A stretch of 64,000 nt of DNA from Bradyrhizobium sp. (lineage in GTDB: Bacteria; Pseudomonadota; Alphaproteobacteria; Rhizobiales; Xanthobacteraceae): assembly GCF_027451485.1 (NCBI RefSeq), contig NZ_DAIDJE010000061.1:1-64000 (forward strand), given 5' to 3'. This document shows, in pieces, positions 45,572 through 54,642 of this stretch. The notes under the pieces are model-generated. The model worked only from the letters and a program-made list of their open reading frames with translations, had not been told where the DNA came from and did not search any database. A program made the position numbers and the translations under genes. The first letter of the stretch is position 1. Every line of letters begins with the position of its first letter.

Positions 45572-46081
45572 ATGATGCGCCGATTCATGGATCGCTTCAT
45601 CGATACGATCGAATGGATCGCTGCCGGCTTTGTCGGCCTCGTTGCCATCGACATCTTCGTTTCGGTGCTGCTGCGCAACCTGTTCAGCTATTCAATTCCC
45701 GATTCCTTCGATATCGGGCGCATGCTGCTCGGCATCCTCATTTTTTGGGGCATTGCCGCAACCAGTTATCGCGGCACCCACATCACAGTCGATCTCATAT
45801 GGGGCAACGTCAGTCCGAGATATCAGCGCTTCATCGACGTTTTCGCGACGCTGGTGCTCCTGTTCGTCGTGACAGTGCAGACCTGGACGCTGTTCGACAA
45901 GGTCCGCGGCACCTATCGGGATCACGTCGAGACTTTCGACCTGCACATGCCGACGTGGCCTTTTTTTGCGGTGGCCTGGATCGGGGATGTGTCCGCGGTA
46001 CTGCTGATCGCAATCCGCACCTACCGGCTGGTCTTCCACCCCGAGGACATGCACGATCCCAAGCTCAAGAGCACGGAGTGA
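45572..46081 (+). CDS. dctQ: TRAP transporter small permease DctQ
   Basis: 169 residues from ATG 45572 (ATG 45575 is equivalent; an in-frame GTG at 45521 is less likely). Four membrane helices are visible, including TIEWIAAGFVGLVAIDIFVS and FATLVLLFVVTVQTWTLFDK. The motif LLGILIFWGIAATSYRGTHI is typical of DctQ. It forms the permease with DctM and ends 7 bases before that gene. Confidence 0.88.
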   Translation: MMRRFMDRFIDTIEWIAAGFVGLVAIDIFVSVLLRNLFSYSIPDSFDIGRMLLGILIFWGIAATSYRGTHITVDLIWGNVSPRYQRFIDVFATLVLLFVVTVQTWTLFDKVRGTYRDHVETFDLHMPTWPFFAVAWIGDVSAVLLIAIRTYRLVFHPEDMHDPKLKSTE

Positions 46082-46088
46082 GCGCGGC

Positions 46089-47408
46089 ATGAGCACCGAT
46101 GCCGTCGCCATTCTCGGATTCGCCGCGCTTTTTCTGCTGATGCTGCTGCGCGTGCCGGTTGGCATGGCAATGGGCCTCGTCGGCGTCTCCGGCTTCGGTT
46201 ACATCGTCGGCGGCACGCCTGCGCTGAAGCTCGTCGGCCAGACCGCCATGCGAACTGTGACTGACTATACCTTCGGCGTGATCCCGATGTTTCTCCTGAT
46301 GGGAGCATTCGTCAGCCATTCCGGCATGAGCCGCGACCTGTTTCGCGCCGCCAACGGTTTTGTCGGCCATCTGCGCGGCGGCCTCGGCATTGCAACTGTT
46401 GCGGCCTGCGGCGGCTTTGCCGCGATCTGCGGTTCATCGGTTGCGACTGCGGCGACGTTTTCCGCCGTGGCCTATCCGGAAATGCGCCGCTTCGGCTATC
46501 CGCAATCCTTCGCCACCGGCGTGATCGCGGCCGGCGGCACCTTGGGGGCGATGCTTCCACCGTCGACCGTGCTTGCCGTTTACGGCATCATCACCGAGCA
46601 GGATATCGGCAAGCTGTTCATGGCCGGCATCATCCCGGGCCTGCTCGCGATGACCATGTACATGATCACGATCTCGCTGATCGGCTATTTGCGGCCGGGC
46701 TTCCTGCCATCCGGCACGCAGATGTCGGCGCGCGAAACTTTGCTTGCGCTGAAGGATATCTGGGCGCCGGTGCTGCTGTTCATCTTTGTCATCGGCGGCC
46801 TCTACGGCCTGCCTTTTCTGCCACGCTTTACGCCGACCGAAGCCGGCGGCGTCGGCGCGACCGGCGCGTTCCTGATCGGCATCTTCACCGGCCGGCTCGA
46901 CAAGGAGAAGGTGCTGGTCTCGCTGTTACAGGCGACGCGTACGGCGGCGGCCGTCTTCACCGTTCTGATCGGTGCCTTGCTATTCGGCTATTTCCTGACG
47001 GTGACGCAGACGCCGCAAAAGGTGACGGAGTTTCTCACCGGCCTTGGGCTCGGTCGGTATGGCGTCCTCGCTCTCATTATGCTGATGTATCTCGTACTCG
47101 GCTGCCTGATGGATGCGATGGCGATGATCATCCTCACGGTGCCGATCATCTTTCCGGTCGTCTCGCAGCTTGGCTTCGATCCGATCTGGTTCGGCGTCAT
47201 CATCGTGATGACGGTGGAACTCGGCCTGATCCATCCGCCGGTCGGCATGAACGTCTTTGTCATAAAAAGCGTCGTCAAGGACGTGTCCTTCACCACGATC
47301 TTCAAGGGCGTCTTGCCCTTTGTCGTCACCGATATCATTCGGCTGATCATTCTGATTGCGTTTCCACTGCTGGCGACCTGGTTGCCCCAGCACATGATGG
47401 CGCGCTAG
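46089..47408 (+). CDS. dctM: TRAP transporter large permease DctM
   Basis: 439 residues with about eleven to twelve membrane helices. Family segments include LLLMLLRVPVGMAMGLVGVS, GGFAAICGSSVATAATFSAV, AAGGTLGAMLPPSTVLAVYG and the C-terminal GLIHPPVGMNVFVIKSVVKD. It catalyses Na+-driven uptake of the ligand delivered by DctP. Confidence 0.92.
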   Translation: MSTDAVAILGFAALFLLMLLRVPVGMAMGLVGVSGFGYIVGGTPALKLVGQTAMRTVTDYTFGVIPMFLLMGAFVSHSGMSRDLFRAANGFVGHLRGGLGIATVAACGGFAAICGSSVATAATFSAVAYPEMRRFGYPQSFATGVIAAGGTLGAMLPPSTVLAVYGIITEQDIGKLFMAGIIPGLLAMTMYMITISLIGYLRPGFLPSGTQMSARETLLALKDIWAPVLLFIFVIGGLYGLPFLPRFTPTEAGGVGATGAFLIGIFTGRLDKEKVLVSLLQATRTAAAVFTVLIGALLFGYFLTVTQTPQKVTEFLTGLGLGRYGVLALIMLMYLVLGCLMDAMAMIILTVPIIFPVVSQLGFDPIWFGVIIVMTVELGLIHPPVGMNVFVIKSVVKDVSFTTIFKGVLPFVVTDIIRLIILIAFPLLATWLPQHMMAR

Positions 47409-47444
47409 GATCTCCCGGCGAGCGAAAAGCCACGAGGTGTTTCG

Positions 47445-47906
47445 ATGGAACCTGCGCTTGCGACCCGATATGTCTTCACCATTACCGCGCATATCGCCGG
47501 CGTCACATCGGCCGGGCAGCTCGGCTTCGGCGAGCGCCGCATCATTCCGATCACGGGCGGCGAGGTGCGGGGCAGGGAAATCAACGGCAAGGTCCTTGGT
47601 TTCGGTGCGGACTTCCAGATCGTCCGGCCGGACTCCTCGATCGAGCTCGAGGCGAAATACGCCATCGAGACCGATGATGGCGCGGTAATCTACGTCGAAA
47701 ACCGCGGCATTCGTTGCGGCCCGAGCGAACTGATCCAAAAACTCAATCGCGGCGAGGCGGTCGATCCGGCGCTGATCTATTTCCGCACCGTACCGCGATT
47801 CGAAACCGGGGCGGACAAATACCGCTGGCTGATGCAAAGTCTGTTTGTCGCTTCCGCCGCGCGCCACGAGTCGCGGGTCGTGATCGATGTGCACCAGGTG
47901 CTCTAG
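47445..47906 (+). CDS. DUF3237 family protein
   Basis: 153 residues, a small beta-barrel family of unknown activity. It reads YVFTITAHIAGVTSAGQLGF, then IIPITGGEVRGREINGKVLG and ALIYFRTVPRFETGADKYRW, the usual DUF3237 blocks. It follows dctM after 36 bases, so it is likely part of the TRAP transcript. DUF3237 genes often accompany aromatic catabolism, which fits here. No signal peptide. Confidence 0.82.
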   Translation: MEPALATRYVFTITAHIAGVTSAGQLGFGERRIIPITGGEVRGREINGKVLGFGADFQIVRPDSSIELEAKYAIETDDGAVIYVENRGIRCGPSELIQKLNRGEAVDPALIYFRTVPRFETGADKYRWLMQSLFVASAARHESRVVIDVHQVL

Positions 47907-48006
47907 TTTGACGCTTACCCAATGACGAAGGGTCAATGGTGCTGCCGCGATGGGAAAGGTGTACGCCCAAAGGTCTAGACCGAGCCTTTATTGACTCCCG
48001 GCAAAT

Positions 48007-48025
48007 TAGTTATAAAACATAACTA
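48007..48025. promoter_or_regulatory. Inverted repeat upstream of the feruloyl-CoA synthase operon
   Basis: TAGTTAT and ATAACTA form perfect 7-base arms around AAAAC, ending 21 bases before the ATG at 48047. The position overlaps the expected transcription start, so a bound repressor would block the operon. The arms resemble those upstream of pobA. Confidence 0.6.
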
Positions 48026-48046
48026 TTCGGGAGGAGAGCACTGGAC

Positions 48047-49975
48047 ATGAGCGCGAAAGCCGACCTGTCCTTGCAGCCGAAAGCCGCGGCGCTGCGGCAC
48101 GGCAGCGCGCATCCTTTGCGTCCGATTTCATTCGGCGATCCGGTCGTGTCGGTTGATCGCGGCGCCGATGGCACGCTCTATCTCAGGCCGAGCCGCCCGC
48201 TCACCGACTACCCGGCGCGGCTGACGGATTCCCTGCATCATTGGGCCGAACGCGCCCCGAACCGCGTTTTCATGGCGGAGCGTGATGCCGACGGCTGGCG
48301 CACGATCAGTTACGGCGAATTGCTTGACCTCAGCCGCCATATCGCATCGGGCCTGCTGAGGCGGGGCCTTTCGGCCGAGAAGCCGCTGATGATCCTTTCC
48401 GGCAATTCGATCGACCATGCGCTGGTCTCGTTCGGCGCGCTCTATGCCGGTGTGCCGTTCTGTCCGGTCTCGCCGGCCTATGCCTTGATCTCGAAGGATT
48501 ACGGCAAGCTTTCCTATGTGATGAAGCTGCTGACGCCGGGGCTGGTCTTTGTCGATGACGCGGTTCAATTCGCGTCTGCGCTGACAGCAAACGTTCCCGG
48601 CGACGCCGAGATCGTCGTCTCGCGCGGCACGCTGCCGGGCCGCGCGGTGACACGGCTCTCCGAGCTGGCCGCGACGCCGCTGCATCCCGGCCTTGAGACC
48701 GTACATCAGGCCGTTGGGCCGGACACCATCGCGAAATTCCTGCTGACGTCGGGCTCGACCGGCAATCCCAAGGCAGTCATCAACACGCAGCGGATGCTGT
48801 GTGCCAATCAGGTGATGATCCGCGAAACCATGACGTTCCTGAAGGAAGATCCGCCGGTCATCGTCGATTGGTTGCCGTGGAATCACACCTTCGGCGGCAA
48901 CCACAATATCGGGCTTGTGCTCGTCAACGGCGGTTCGATGTACCTCGACGCCGGCAAGCCGATGCCCGGCGGCATTGAAGAGACCGTGCGTAATCTTCGC
49001 GAGATTTCGCCCACCGTCTATTTCAACGTGCCGAAAGGTTACGAGTCGCTGCTGCCCTATTTGCGCGATGACGCTCATTTGCGTCACATGTTCTTCCGCC
49101 GCCTGCAGTCGATGTTCTTCTCGGGCGCAGCGATGTCGCCGCACATCTGGAACAGCCTCGACGAGTTGTCGGTCAAGGAGACCGGCTTCCGTGTGCCGAT
49201 GCTGACCGGCTTGGGAGCCACCGAAACCGCGCCGCTGTGCCTGCTGGCGACGCCGCTGAGCAGCCGCTCCGGCCATATCGGCCTTCCCGTGCTCGGTAAC
49301 GACGTCAAGCTGGTGCCCGCCAACGGTAAGCTCGAGCTTCGCACGAGGGGACCGAATATTACCCCGGGCTATTGGCGCCAGCCGGAGCTCACGGCGGCTG
49401 CCTTCGACGAGGAGGGCTTTTATAAATTCGGCGATGCCGCCAAGCCCGCGATAGCAGGCGACTTTGCCGCCGGCCTCGATTTCGACGGCCGCATCGCAGA
49501 GGATTTCAAGCTTGCCAGCGGCACCTGGGTCAGCGTCGGTCCGCTGCGCGCCCGTTTCATCGCGGCCTGCGCGCCGCTGGTGCGCGACGTCGTGCTCGCC
49601 GGCATCAACCGCGATGAAATTGCCGCGCTGGTGGTGCTCGATCCCGATGGTTGCCGCATGATCAATCCGGCACTTCCGTCGAACGACATTTCCGCCTGCG
49701 CGCACGATGAGCAGGTCCGCAGCGCGTTCCGGCAGAAGTTTGCGGCCTTTCACTCCGCGGCAACCGGCTCGTCGACGCGGGTGGCCCGGGCGTTGCTTAT
49801 CGATACACCGCTTTCGATTGATCGCGGCGAGGTCACCGACAAGGGATCGATCAACCAGCGCGCGGTGCTCGAGCACCGCGACGCCCTGGTCGAGTTGCTT
49901 TATTCATCTGGAATTTCCGACAGCGTGATAACGCCTTCGGCCACAGAAGCGTTGAGGAGGACAGAATGCAATTGA
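48047..49975 (+). CDS. Feruloyl-CoA synthase-like acyl-CoA ligase
   Basis: 642 residues, an ANL-family AMP-forming ligase. The P-loop is FLLTSGSTGNPKAVINTQRM, then VDWLPWNHTFGGNHNIGLVL and MLTGLGATETAPLCLLATPL. The C-terminal hinge reads YKFGDAAKPA and DGRIAEDFKLASGTWVSVGP. Length and the WNHTFGGNHNIG block match bacterial feruloyl-CoA synthase, which activates ferulate or coumarate to the CoA ester. It is the first gene of a coupled operon: its stop overlaps the SDR start by ten bases. Confidence 0.85.
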   Translation: MSAKADLSLQPKAAALRHGSAHPLRPISFGDPVVSVDRGADGTLYLRPSRPLTDYPARLTDSLHHWAERAPNRVFMAERDADGWRTISYGELLDLSRHIASGLLRRGLSAEKPLMILSGNSIDHALVSFGALYAGVPFCPVSPAYALISKDYGKLSYVMKLLTPGLVFVDDAVQFASALTANVPGDAEIVVSRGTLPGRAVTRLSELAATPLHPGLETVHQAVGPDTIAKFLLTSGSTGNPKAVINTQRMLCANQVMIRETMTFLKEDPPVIVDWLPWNHTFGGNHNIGLVLVNGGSMYLDAGKPMPGGIEETVRNLREISPTVYFNVPKGYESLLPYLRDDAHLRHMFFRRLQSMFFSGAAMSPHIWNSLDELSVKETGFRVPMLTGLGATETAPLCLLATPLSSRSGHIGLPVLGNDVKLVPANGKLELRTRGPNITPGYWRQPELTAAAFDEEGFYKFGDAAKPAIAGDFAAGLDFDGRIAEDFKLASGTWVSVGPLRARFIAACAPLVRDVVLAGINRDEIAALVVLDPDGCRMINPALPSNDISACAHDEQVRSAFRQKFAAFHSAATGSSTRVARALLIDTPLSIDRGEVTDKGSINQRAVLEHRDALVELLYSSGISDSVITPSATEALRRTECN

Positions 49976-50727
49976 AGGACCAGGCCGCAATCGTCACCGG
50001 CGGTGCATCAGGATTGGGAGCGGCGACCGCGCGGCGGCTTGCGAAGGAAGGTGCAAGGGTCGCGGTGTTCGACCTCAACACGAAGCTTGCCGAGACGGTC
50101 GCCGAGGAAATCGGAGGCGTGGCGGTGACCTGCGACGTGTCGGATGCGGCCTCGGCGGAAGCCGCGGTCGCGACCGCTGCGAAAGCCCATGGTCCGGCTC
50201 GGGTGCTGATCAACTGCGCCGGCATCGGCGTCGCCAAGCGGGTGGTCGGGCGTGAGGGGCCGATGGCGCTTGCCGATTTCGAGCGCGTCATCAAGGTCAA
50301 CCTCATCGGCTCCTTCAACATGCTGCGGCTTGCCACCGCCGAGATGTCGAAGCTGGAGCCGCTGGCGGGCGGCGAGCGCGGCGTGGTGGTCTCGACCGCC
50401 TCGGTCGCCGCCTATGACGGCCAGATCGGCCAGTCCGCCTATTCGGCCTCCAAGGGCGGCATCGTTTCGATGACGCTGCCGATCGCGCGGGAGCTTGCGC
50501 AATTCGGCATTCGCGTGCTCGCGATCGCGCCGGGTCTGTTCCTGACCCCGCTGCTCGCCATGCTGCCGCAGGAGGCCCAGGATTCGCTCGCCGCCTCGAT
50601 TCCGTTTCCCCGCCGCCTCGGCGATCCAAGCGAGTTTGCCTCGCTGGTGATGCAGATGATCGAGAACCCCTACCTCAACGGCGAGGTGGTGCGGCTCGAC
50701 GCCTCGCTGCGCATGGCGCCGAAATGA
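49966..50727 (+). CDS. SDR-type 3-hydroxyacyl-CoA dehydrogenase
   Basis: 253 residues with TGGASGLG near 11-18, VAVFDLNT for NAD binding, and Tyr159/Lys163 in AYSASKGGI. It is a close paralogue of the product of 28720. In this operon it probably oxidises a 3-hydroxy-3-arylpropionyl-CoA made from the ligase product by an unlinked hydratase. It is coupled to both neighbours (10-base overlap before, ATGA after). Confidence 0.86.
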   Translation: MQLKDQAAIVTGGASGLGAATARRLAKEGARVAVFDLNTKLAETVAEEIGGVAVTCDVSDAASAEAAVATAAKAHGPARVLINCAGIGVAKRVVGREGPMALADFERVIKVNLIGSFNMLRLATAEMSKLEPLAGGERGVVVSTASVAAYDGQIGQSAYSASKGGIVSMTLPIARELAQFGIRVLAIAPGLFLTPLLAMLPQEAQDSLAASIPFPRRLGDPSEFASLVMQMIENPYLNGEVVRLDASLRMAPK

Positions 50728-51146
50728 CGTTCGTTCACCGGCGCGATGTGCAGATCCAGTGGGGCGATTGCGACCCCGCCAACATCGTCTATTACCCCCG
50801 CTATTTTGAAATGTTCGACGATTCGACCTCGATCCTGTTCGAGGCCGCCGGCTTCTCCAAGCAGGACATCGTCAAGAAGTACGGGCTGGTCGGCATTCCC
50901 ATGGTGGATACGCGGGCGAAATTCCACATCGCCTCGACCCATGGCGACTGGATCACGATCGAAAGCCGGGTCGAAAGCGTCAAGCGTTCAAGCTTCGAGG
51001 TCACCCACAAGGTGTTCAAGGGTGAGGCACTGGCGATCGAGGCGTTCGAGACGCGGGTGCTGGTCGGGCGCCACCCGGATGACCCAAGCCGGCTGAAATC
51101 GGCGCCGATGCCGGAGGAGATGGTGGCGAAATTCGCCAAAGGATAG
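50724..51146 (+). CDS. 4-hydroxybenzoyl-CoA thioesterase family protein
   Basis: 140 residues, a hotdog protein. WGDCDPANIVYYPRYFEMFD contains Asp17, aligned with the catalytic Asp of Pseudomonas 4-hydroxybenzoyl-CoA thioesterase. Hydrolysis would release 4-hydroxybenzoate or vanillate, and PobA encoded 6.6 kb away could take 4-hydroxybenzoate further. ATGA overlap with the SDR gene places it in the ligase operon. Confidence 0.86.
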   Translation: MTFVHRRDVQIQWGDCDPANIVYYPRYFEMFDDSTSILFEAAGFSKQDIVKKYGLVGIPMVDTRAKFHIASTHGDWITIESRVESVKRSSFEVTHKVFKGEALAIEAFETRVLVGRHPDDPSRLKSAPMPEEMVAKFAKG

Positions 51147-51201
51147 GTTGTCCGGTCCAGCAGAGCAGAGCGATAAGTAACAACATTCAGGGAGGGAATT
51201 G

Positions 51202-52350
51202 ATGAACAAGATGCTTCTTGCGGCCGTTTCCGCTGCGGCGCTCGCGCTGCCGGCAACACCCAGCGCCGCGCAGTCCAACGAAATCACCATCGGCATTACG
51301 ATTTCCACCACGGGGCCAGCGGCCGCGCTCGGCGTCCCCGAGCGCAACGCGCTCGATTTCGTGCCGAAGGAAATCGCCGGCGTGCCGCTGAAAGTGATCG
51401 TTCTTGACGACGGCGGCGATCCCACCAACGCCACCACCAATGCACGCCGCTTTGTCACGGAATCCAAGGCCGACGTCATCATGGGATCGTCGACCACGCC
51501 GTCGACCATCGCGGTGTCCAACGTCGCCAATGAGGCCGGCATTCCGCATTTTGCCCTTGCGCCATTTCCGGTGACGCCCGAGCGCGCCAAATGGTCCGTG
51601 GTGATGCCGCAGCCAATACCGATCATGGGCAAGGTGCTCTACCAGCACATGAAGGCGCATAACGTCAAAACCGTCGGTTATATCGGCTACTCAGATTCCT
51701 ACGGCGATCTCTGGTTCAAGGACTTCGAGAAGCAGGCGGAGCCGATGGGATTGAAGCTGGTGGACGAGGAGCGCTTTGCGCGGCCGGATACATCGGTCGC
51801 GGGCCAGGTGTTGAAACTTGTGGCCGCTAATCCGGATGCCATCCTGGTCGGCGCCTCCGGCACCGCCGCTGCCTTGCCGCAGACGACATTGCGCGACCGC
51901 GGCTATAAGGGCCTGATCTACCAGACCCATGGCGCCGCCAGCATGGACTTCATCCGCATCGCAGGCCCAGCAGCCGAGGGCGTGATCATGGCCTCCGGCC
52001 CGGTGATGAACCCGGAGGGCCAACCGGATTCCGCGCTAACCAAGAAGCCGGGTCTGGCCTTGGATACGGCGTATGAAGCCAAATATGGTCCCAACACCCG
52101 CAGCCAGTTTGCCGGCCACTCCTATGACGCCTTCGAAGCCCTCAAGCGGCTTATACCTGTCGCATTGAAGAGCGCCAAACCCGGTACGCCCGAATTCCGC
52201 GAGGCGATCCGTCAGGCGATGATGAGCGAGCACGAAATCGCAGCGACGCAAGGCGTCTACAACTGGACCGAAAAGAACCGCTCCGGCCTCGACGACCGCT
52301 CGCGCATCCTCTTGACGGTGAAGAACGGCAAATACGTCCCGGCGATGTGA
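51202..52350 (+). CDS. Liv-type ABC transporter substrate-binding protein
   Basis: 382 residues from ATG 51202 with GGAGGG five bases upstream. The signal peptide ends near PSAAQS. The periplasmic Leu/Ile/Val-type fold shows ITIGITISTTGPAAALGVPE, VDVIMGSS-type strand ADVIMGSSTTPSTIAVSNVA and VGYIGYSDSYGDLWFKDFEK. Such proteins in Rhodopseudomonas (for example CouP) bind aromatic acids. No permease gene adjoins it; the Liv permeases at 57.8-61.4 kb may be its partners. Confidence 0.87.
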   Translation: MNKMLLAAVSAAALALPATPSAAQSNEITIGITISTTGPAAALGVPERNALDFVPKEIAGVPLKVIVLDDGGDPTNATTNARRFVTESKADVIMGSSTTPSTIAVSNVANEAGIPHFALAPFPVTPERAKWSVVMPQPIPIMGKVLYQHMKAHNVKTVGYIGYSDSYGDLWFKDFEKQAEPMGLKLVDEERFARPDTSVAGQVLKLVAANPDAILVGASGTAAALPQTTLRDRGYKGLIYQTHGAASMDFIRIAGPAAEGVIMASGPVMNPEGQPDSALTKKPGLALDTAYEAKYGPNTRSQFAGHSYDAFEALKRLIPVALKSAKPGTPEFREAIRQAMMSEHEIAATQGVYNWTEKNRSGLDDRSRILLTVKNGKYVPAM

Positions 52351-52409
52351 AGGACGCAGGGGGGTCTCCCCTCTAGAGGAAGATATTGTGCCGGGCAGGG
52401 CATCATAAA

Positions 52410-52435
52410 GGCCGCGAGCCGATCGGCTCGCGGCC
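52410..52435. terminator. Bidirectional terminator hairpin
   Basis: A perfect 26-bp palindrome (arms GGCCGCGAGCCGA and its complement). It is followed by AGTTTGG on the plus strand and by CTTTATGATG on the minus strand. It lies between two convergent genes and can stop transcription from both sides. Confidence 0.75.
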
Positions 52436-52462
52436 AGTTTGGTTGCGCCGACGCCGATAGGG

Positions 52463-53068
52463 CTAATTGACGAAGCTGAGATAGGACGCGAGCGCCTCGA
52501 TTTCGTCAGGACCCAGGTGGCTCGCTACCAGCGGCATCGGCGAGCCGGCCGTGGAATGATATCCCTTGTTCCACTGCTCGAGCCGCGCTTTGACGTAGAA
52601 GTAGGCAAGTCCCCCGAGCCGCGGGATGTCGCGGATTCCCTCGCCATTCGGACCATGACAGGCGTAGCAGGAAACGATGTTTGCTTCCGGAACCCCTTCC
52701 ATGAAAATCCGCTTTCCTTTGGCTGCGAGCGCGCTGTCGCCGTCATTGGCCGGTTTTGGTGCGATTGAGGCAAAGTAATTGGCAAGATCGCGCGCGGTAT
52801 CCGGGTTGAGCGCAGCGACCGCATTCCACATGTACTGTCTGGAGAACGGATTGTCGCGCGTGTGATCGTGGAAGCTTCGGATCTGGTTCAGCGTGTATTG
52901 CGGCCGCTGGCCGGCGAGGCGGGGCGCGACCGTATAGCCTTGTGCGTTTGCACCATGACACCAGGTGCAGTTGCGCACCGCTGGACTATCGCCGGCACCT
53001 GCCGGGACGGCGGAGACCAAGGTTGCGATCGTCGCAGCAATCGCCAGTTTCAGTCCAATGCGCTTCAT
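52463..53068 (-). CDS. Diheme cytochrome c (c4/c553 type), periplasmic
   Basis: 201 residues from ATG 53068 with a signal peptide (GLKLAIAATIATLVSAVPAG). Two c-type heme sites are present: CTWCH at 34-38 and CYACH at 134-138, each followed by a repeat-like domain (PRLAGQRPQYTLNQI, PRLGGLAYFYVKARL). Candidate distal Met ligands lie in RQYMWNAV and SPMPLVA. It is the last gene of the minus-strand row that starts with the cytochrome-porin fusion and probably shuttles electrons in the periplasm. Confidence 0.9.
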   Translation of the reverse strand: MKRIGLKLAIAATIATLVSAVPAGAGDSPAVRNCTWCHGANAQGYTVAPRLAGQRPQYTLNQIRSFHDHTRDNPFSRQYMWNAVAALNPDTARDLANYFASIAPKPANDGDSALAAKGKRIFMEGVPEANIVSCYACHGPNGEGIRDIPRLGGLAYFYVKARLEQWNKGYHSTAGSPMPLVASHLGPDEIEALASYLSFVN

Positions 53069-53128
53069 GACCCCAGGCTTTCGCGCTTCATCCACTCGCA
53101 GACACGCCGGCGTGTGCGGCGACAGCAC

Positions 53129-53770
53129 TCATCGCAAGTTGCTGACATAGGCTGCCACCGCTTCCACCTGTGATCGCGTCAAGTTATGCGCCGTCGGTGC
53201 CATGATCGCGGACGTATCGACCGCCGTGCCTTGGCCGCGCTCCTTACTCCAGCCCGTCAACTGGCCGACCATGTAGGGATAGAGCTGACCGGCGAGCCGC
53301 GGAATTTCGTGCTGCCCGTGGCCGTCCTCACCATGACAGGCGGAGCAGGCCGGGACGTTCGACTCGGGCAAGCCTTCCTCAAAAATTTGCTTTCCCAGCG
53401 CCACGGCGCGCCGCGGCGCGCCGTCAGAGGGCGGGGGATTGAGATGGTAGAAATGATTGGCGAGAGCGGAGATCATCGATGGGCTCAGCACGTGCGCCAC
53501 ATTGAACATGACCGGGTTGCTGCGCCTGCGTTCGATGAAGGCGCGCAATTGGGCCTCGATATATTCGGGTTGCTGGCCCGCCAGGCGCGGCATCGGGAAA
53601 TAGCCGAGATAGCCCTGGCCCGAAAGGCCGTGGCAGGTCTTGCAATATTCGAGTTTGGATTCGAAGCCGCCCACAGCCGGCGCCTTCCTTTCCTGCGCGC
53701 GGGCGCTTTGGCACAAAGCGGTCGCCAGGATCGAGGTAAGCACGGCGAAGCAGAGGCCAAGCGTCGCCAT
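53129..53770 (-). CDS. Diheme cytochrome c, periplasmic
   Basis: 213 residues from ATG 53770 with GGAGAGG eight bases upstream. The signal peptide ends near SARAQE. Heme sites are CKTCH (43-47) and CSACH (142-146). The segment PMPRLAGQQPEYIEAQLRAF is shared almost word for word with the product of 56459, so these two are paralogues flanking the porin genes. The next gene on this strand starts about 60 bases downstream. Confidence 0.9.
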   Translation of the reverse strand: MATLGLCFAVLTSILATALCQSARAQERKAPAVGGFESKLEYCKTCHGLSGQGYLGYFPMPRLAGQQPEYIEAQLRAFIERRRSNPVMFNVAHVLSPSMISALANHFYHLNPPPSDGAPRRAVALGKQIFEEGLPESNVPACSACHGEDGHGQHEIPRLAGQLYPYMVGQLTGWSKERGQGTAVDTSAIMAPTAHNLTRSQVEAVAAYVSNLR

Positions 53771-53829
53771 GCGGCCGCCTCTCCTGCCGTCCGGTAGATC
53801 CGCTTCGACTGCTGAACGACTTGCCAACA

Positions 53830-54612
53830 TCACCAGCCGGATGCCCCGATATGGAAGTTGAAGCCAACCTTGACGACCTGAACGCTCTGCCTGACGTTCA
53901 GGGTGTTCGTCAGGGCGCTGAACTGATCGGTCATCATAATATTGCCGTTGCCGAACCCGTAATAGTCATACTCGACGTTCATCGACCAATGCCGCGTGAA
54001 AGCCCAATCGACGCCGCCGCCCGCGATCCAGCCGTAGCGATTGTCTGCACCCTGGAAGTGGAATGGCCCACCGCCGTTGAAAGTGCCGCCGCTGACATCG
54101 TATTTGTCGCCGGCGACCGCAACGCCGCCGCGCGCGTAGACGAGGACCCTGTCGAACGCGTAGCCGATTCGGCCGGTCACGCCGGCCAGAAAATCATTGT
54201 TGGCCTGAACGAGCGCGCTGTCGCCAGGGAGCCCCATCGGAAGGCCAACGAGCGAACTGCCTTTCATGGTGGTGCCTGACGCGCTTCCTTCGATGCCGAT
54301 GACGGCATTGCCGGCGAATTGATAGTCGCAACCGATCTGGCCGCCGATCACGGCGCCGGTCGGTGTGGTGGTGACGGTGGTCACGCCGGCCGTCGTACCC
54401 GGCGCAATCAGCGTGTCCTGCACGAGCTGCACCGGATCCGTCATATCCTTGGTGCCCCTGCCACCGCCGACGTGGCCGCCGACATAGCATCCGGTCCAGC
54501 TGAAAACGGGAACGACCGGCATCTCCGCTTTCATCGGCAAGTCGGCAGCGATCACCGGCGTTACGAGGCTGCTCGCGAGCGCGGTCACCTGGAGGAAAAG
54601 AGCTCTTTTCAT
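53830..54612 (-). CDS. Outer-membrane beta-barrel protein (Omp25/Omp31-like)
   Basis: 260 residues with a signal peptide (MKRALFLQVTALASSLVTPV, cleaved near IAADLP). The family start FSWTGCYVGGHVGGG and a C-terminal barrel ending in VVKVGFNFHIG...W mark the eight-stranded Omp31/Omp25 porin-like group. FDRVLVYARGGVAVAGDKYD and WGFTRHWSMNVEYDYY-type strands follow (actual: AFTRHWSMNVEYDYYGFG). It lies between the cytochrome-porin fusion and a diheme cytochrome gene, so it may form part of the outer-membrane complex. Confidence 0.85.
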   Translation of the reverse strand: MKRALFLQVTALASSLVTPVIAADLPMKAEMPVVPVFSWTGCYVGGHVGGGRGTKDMTDPVQLVQDTLIAPGTTAGVTTVTTTPTGAVIGGQIGCDYQFAGNAVIGIEGSASGTTMKGSSLVGLPMGLPGDSALVQANNDFLAGVTGRIGYAFDRVLVYARGGVAVAGDKYDVSGGTFNGGGPFHFQGADNRYGWIAGGGVDWAFTRHWSMNVEYDYYGFGNGNIMMTDQFSALTNTLNVRQSVQVVKVGFNFHIGASGW

Positions 54613-54642
54613 CAGACCATCTCCGGATCCGGTCCCGTCCGC

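Noticed and set aside
48128..49876. Long minus-strand open frame opposite the feruloyl-CoA synthase gene
   Set aside because: The plus strand has all ligase motifs and overlaps the next gene; the minus translation is compositionally biased and has no family features.
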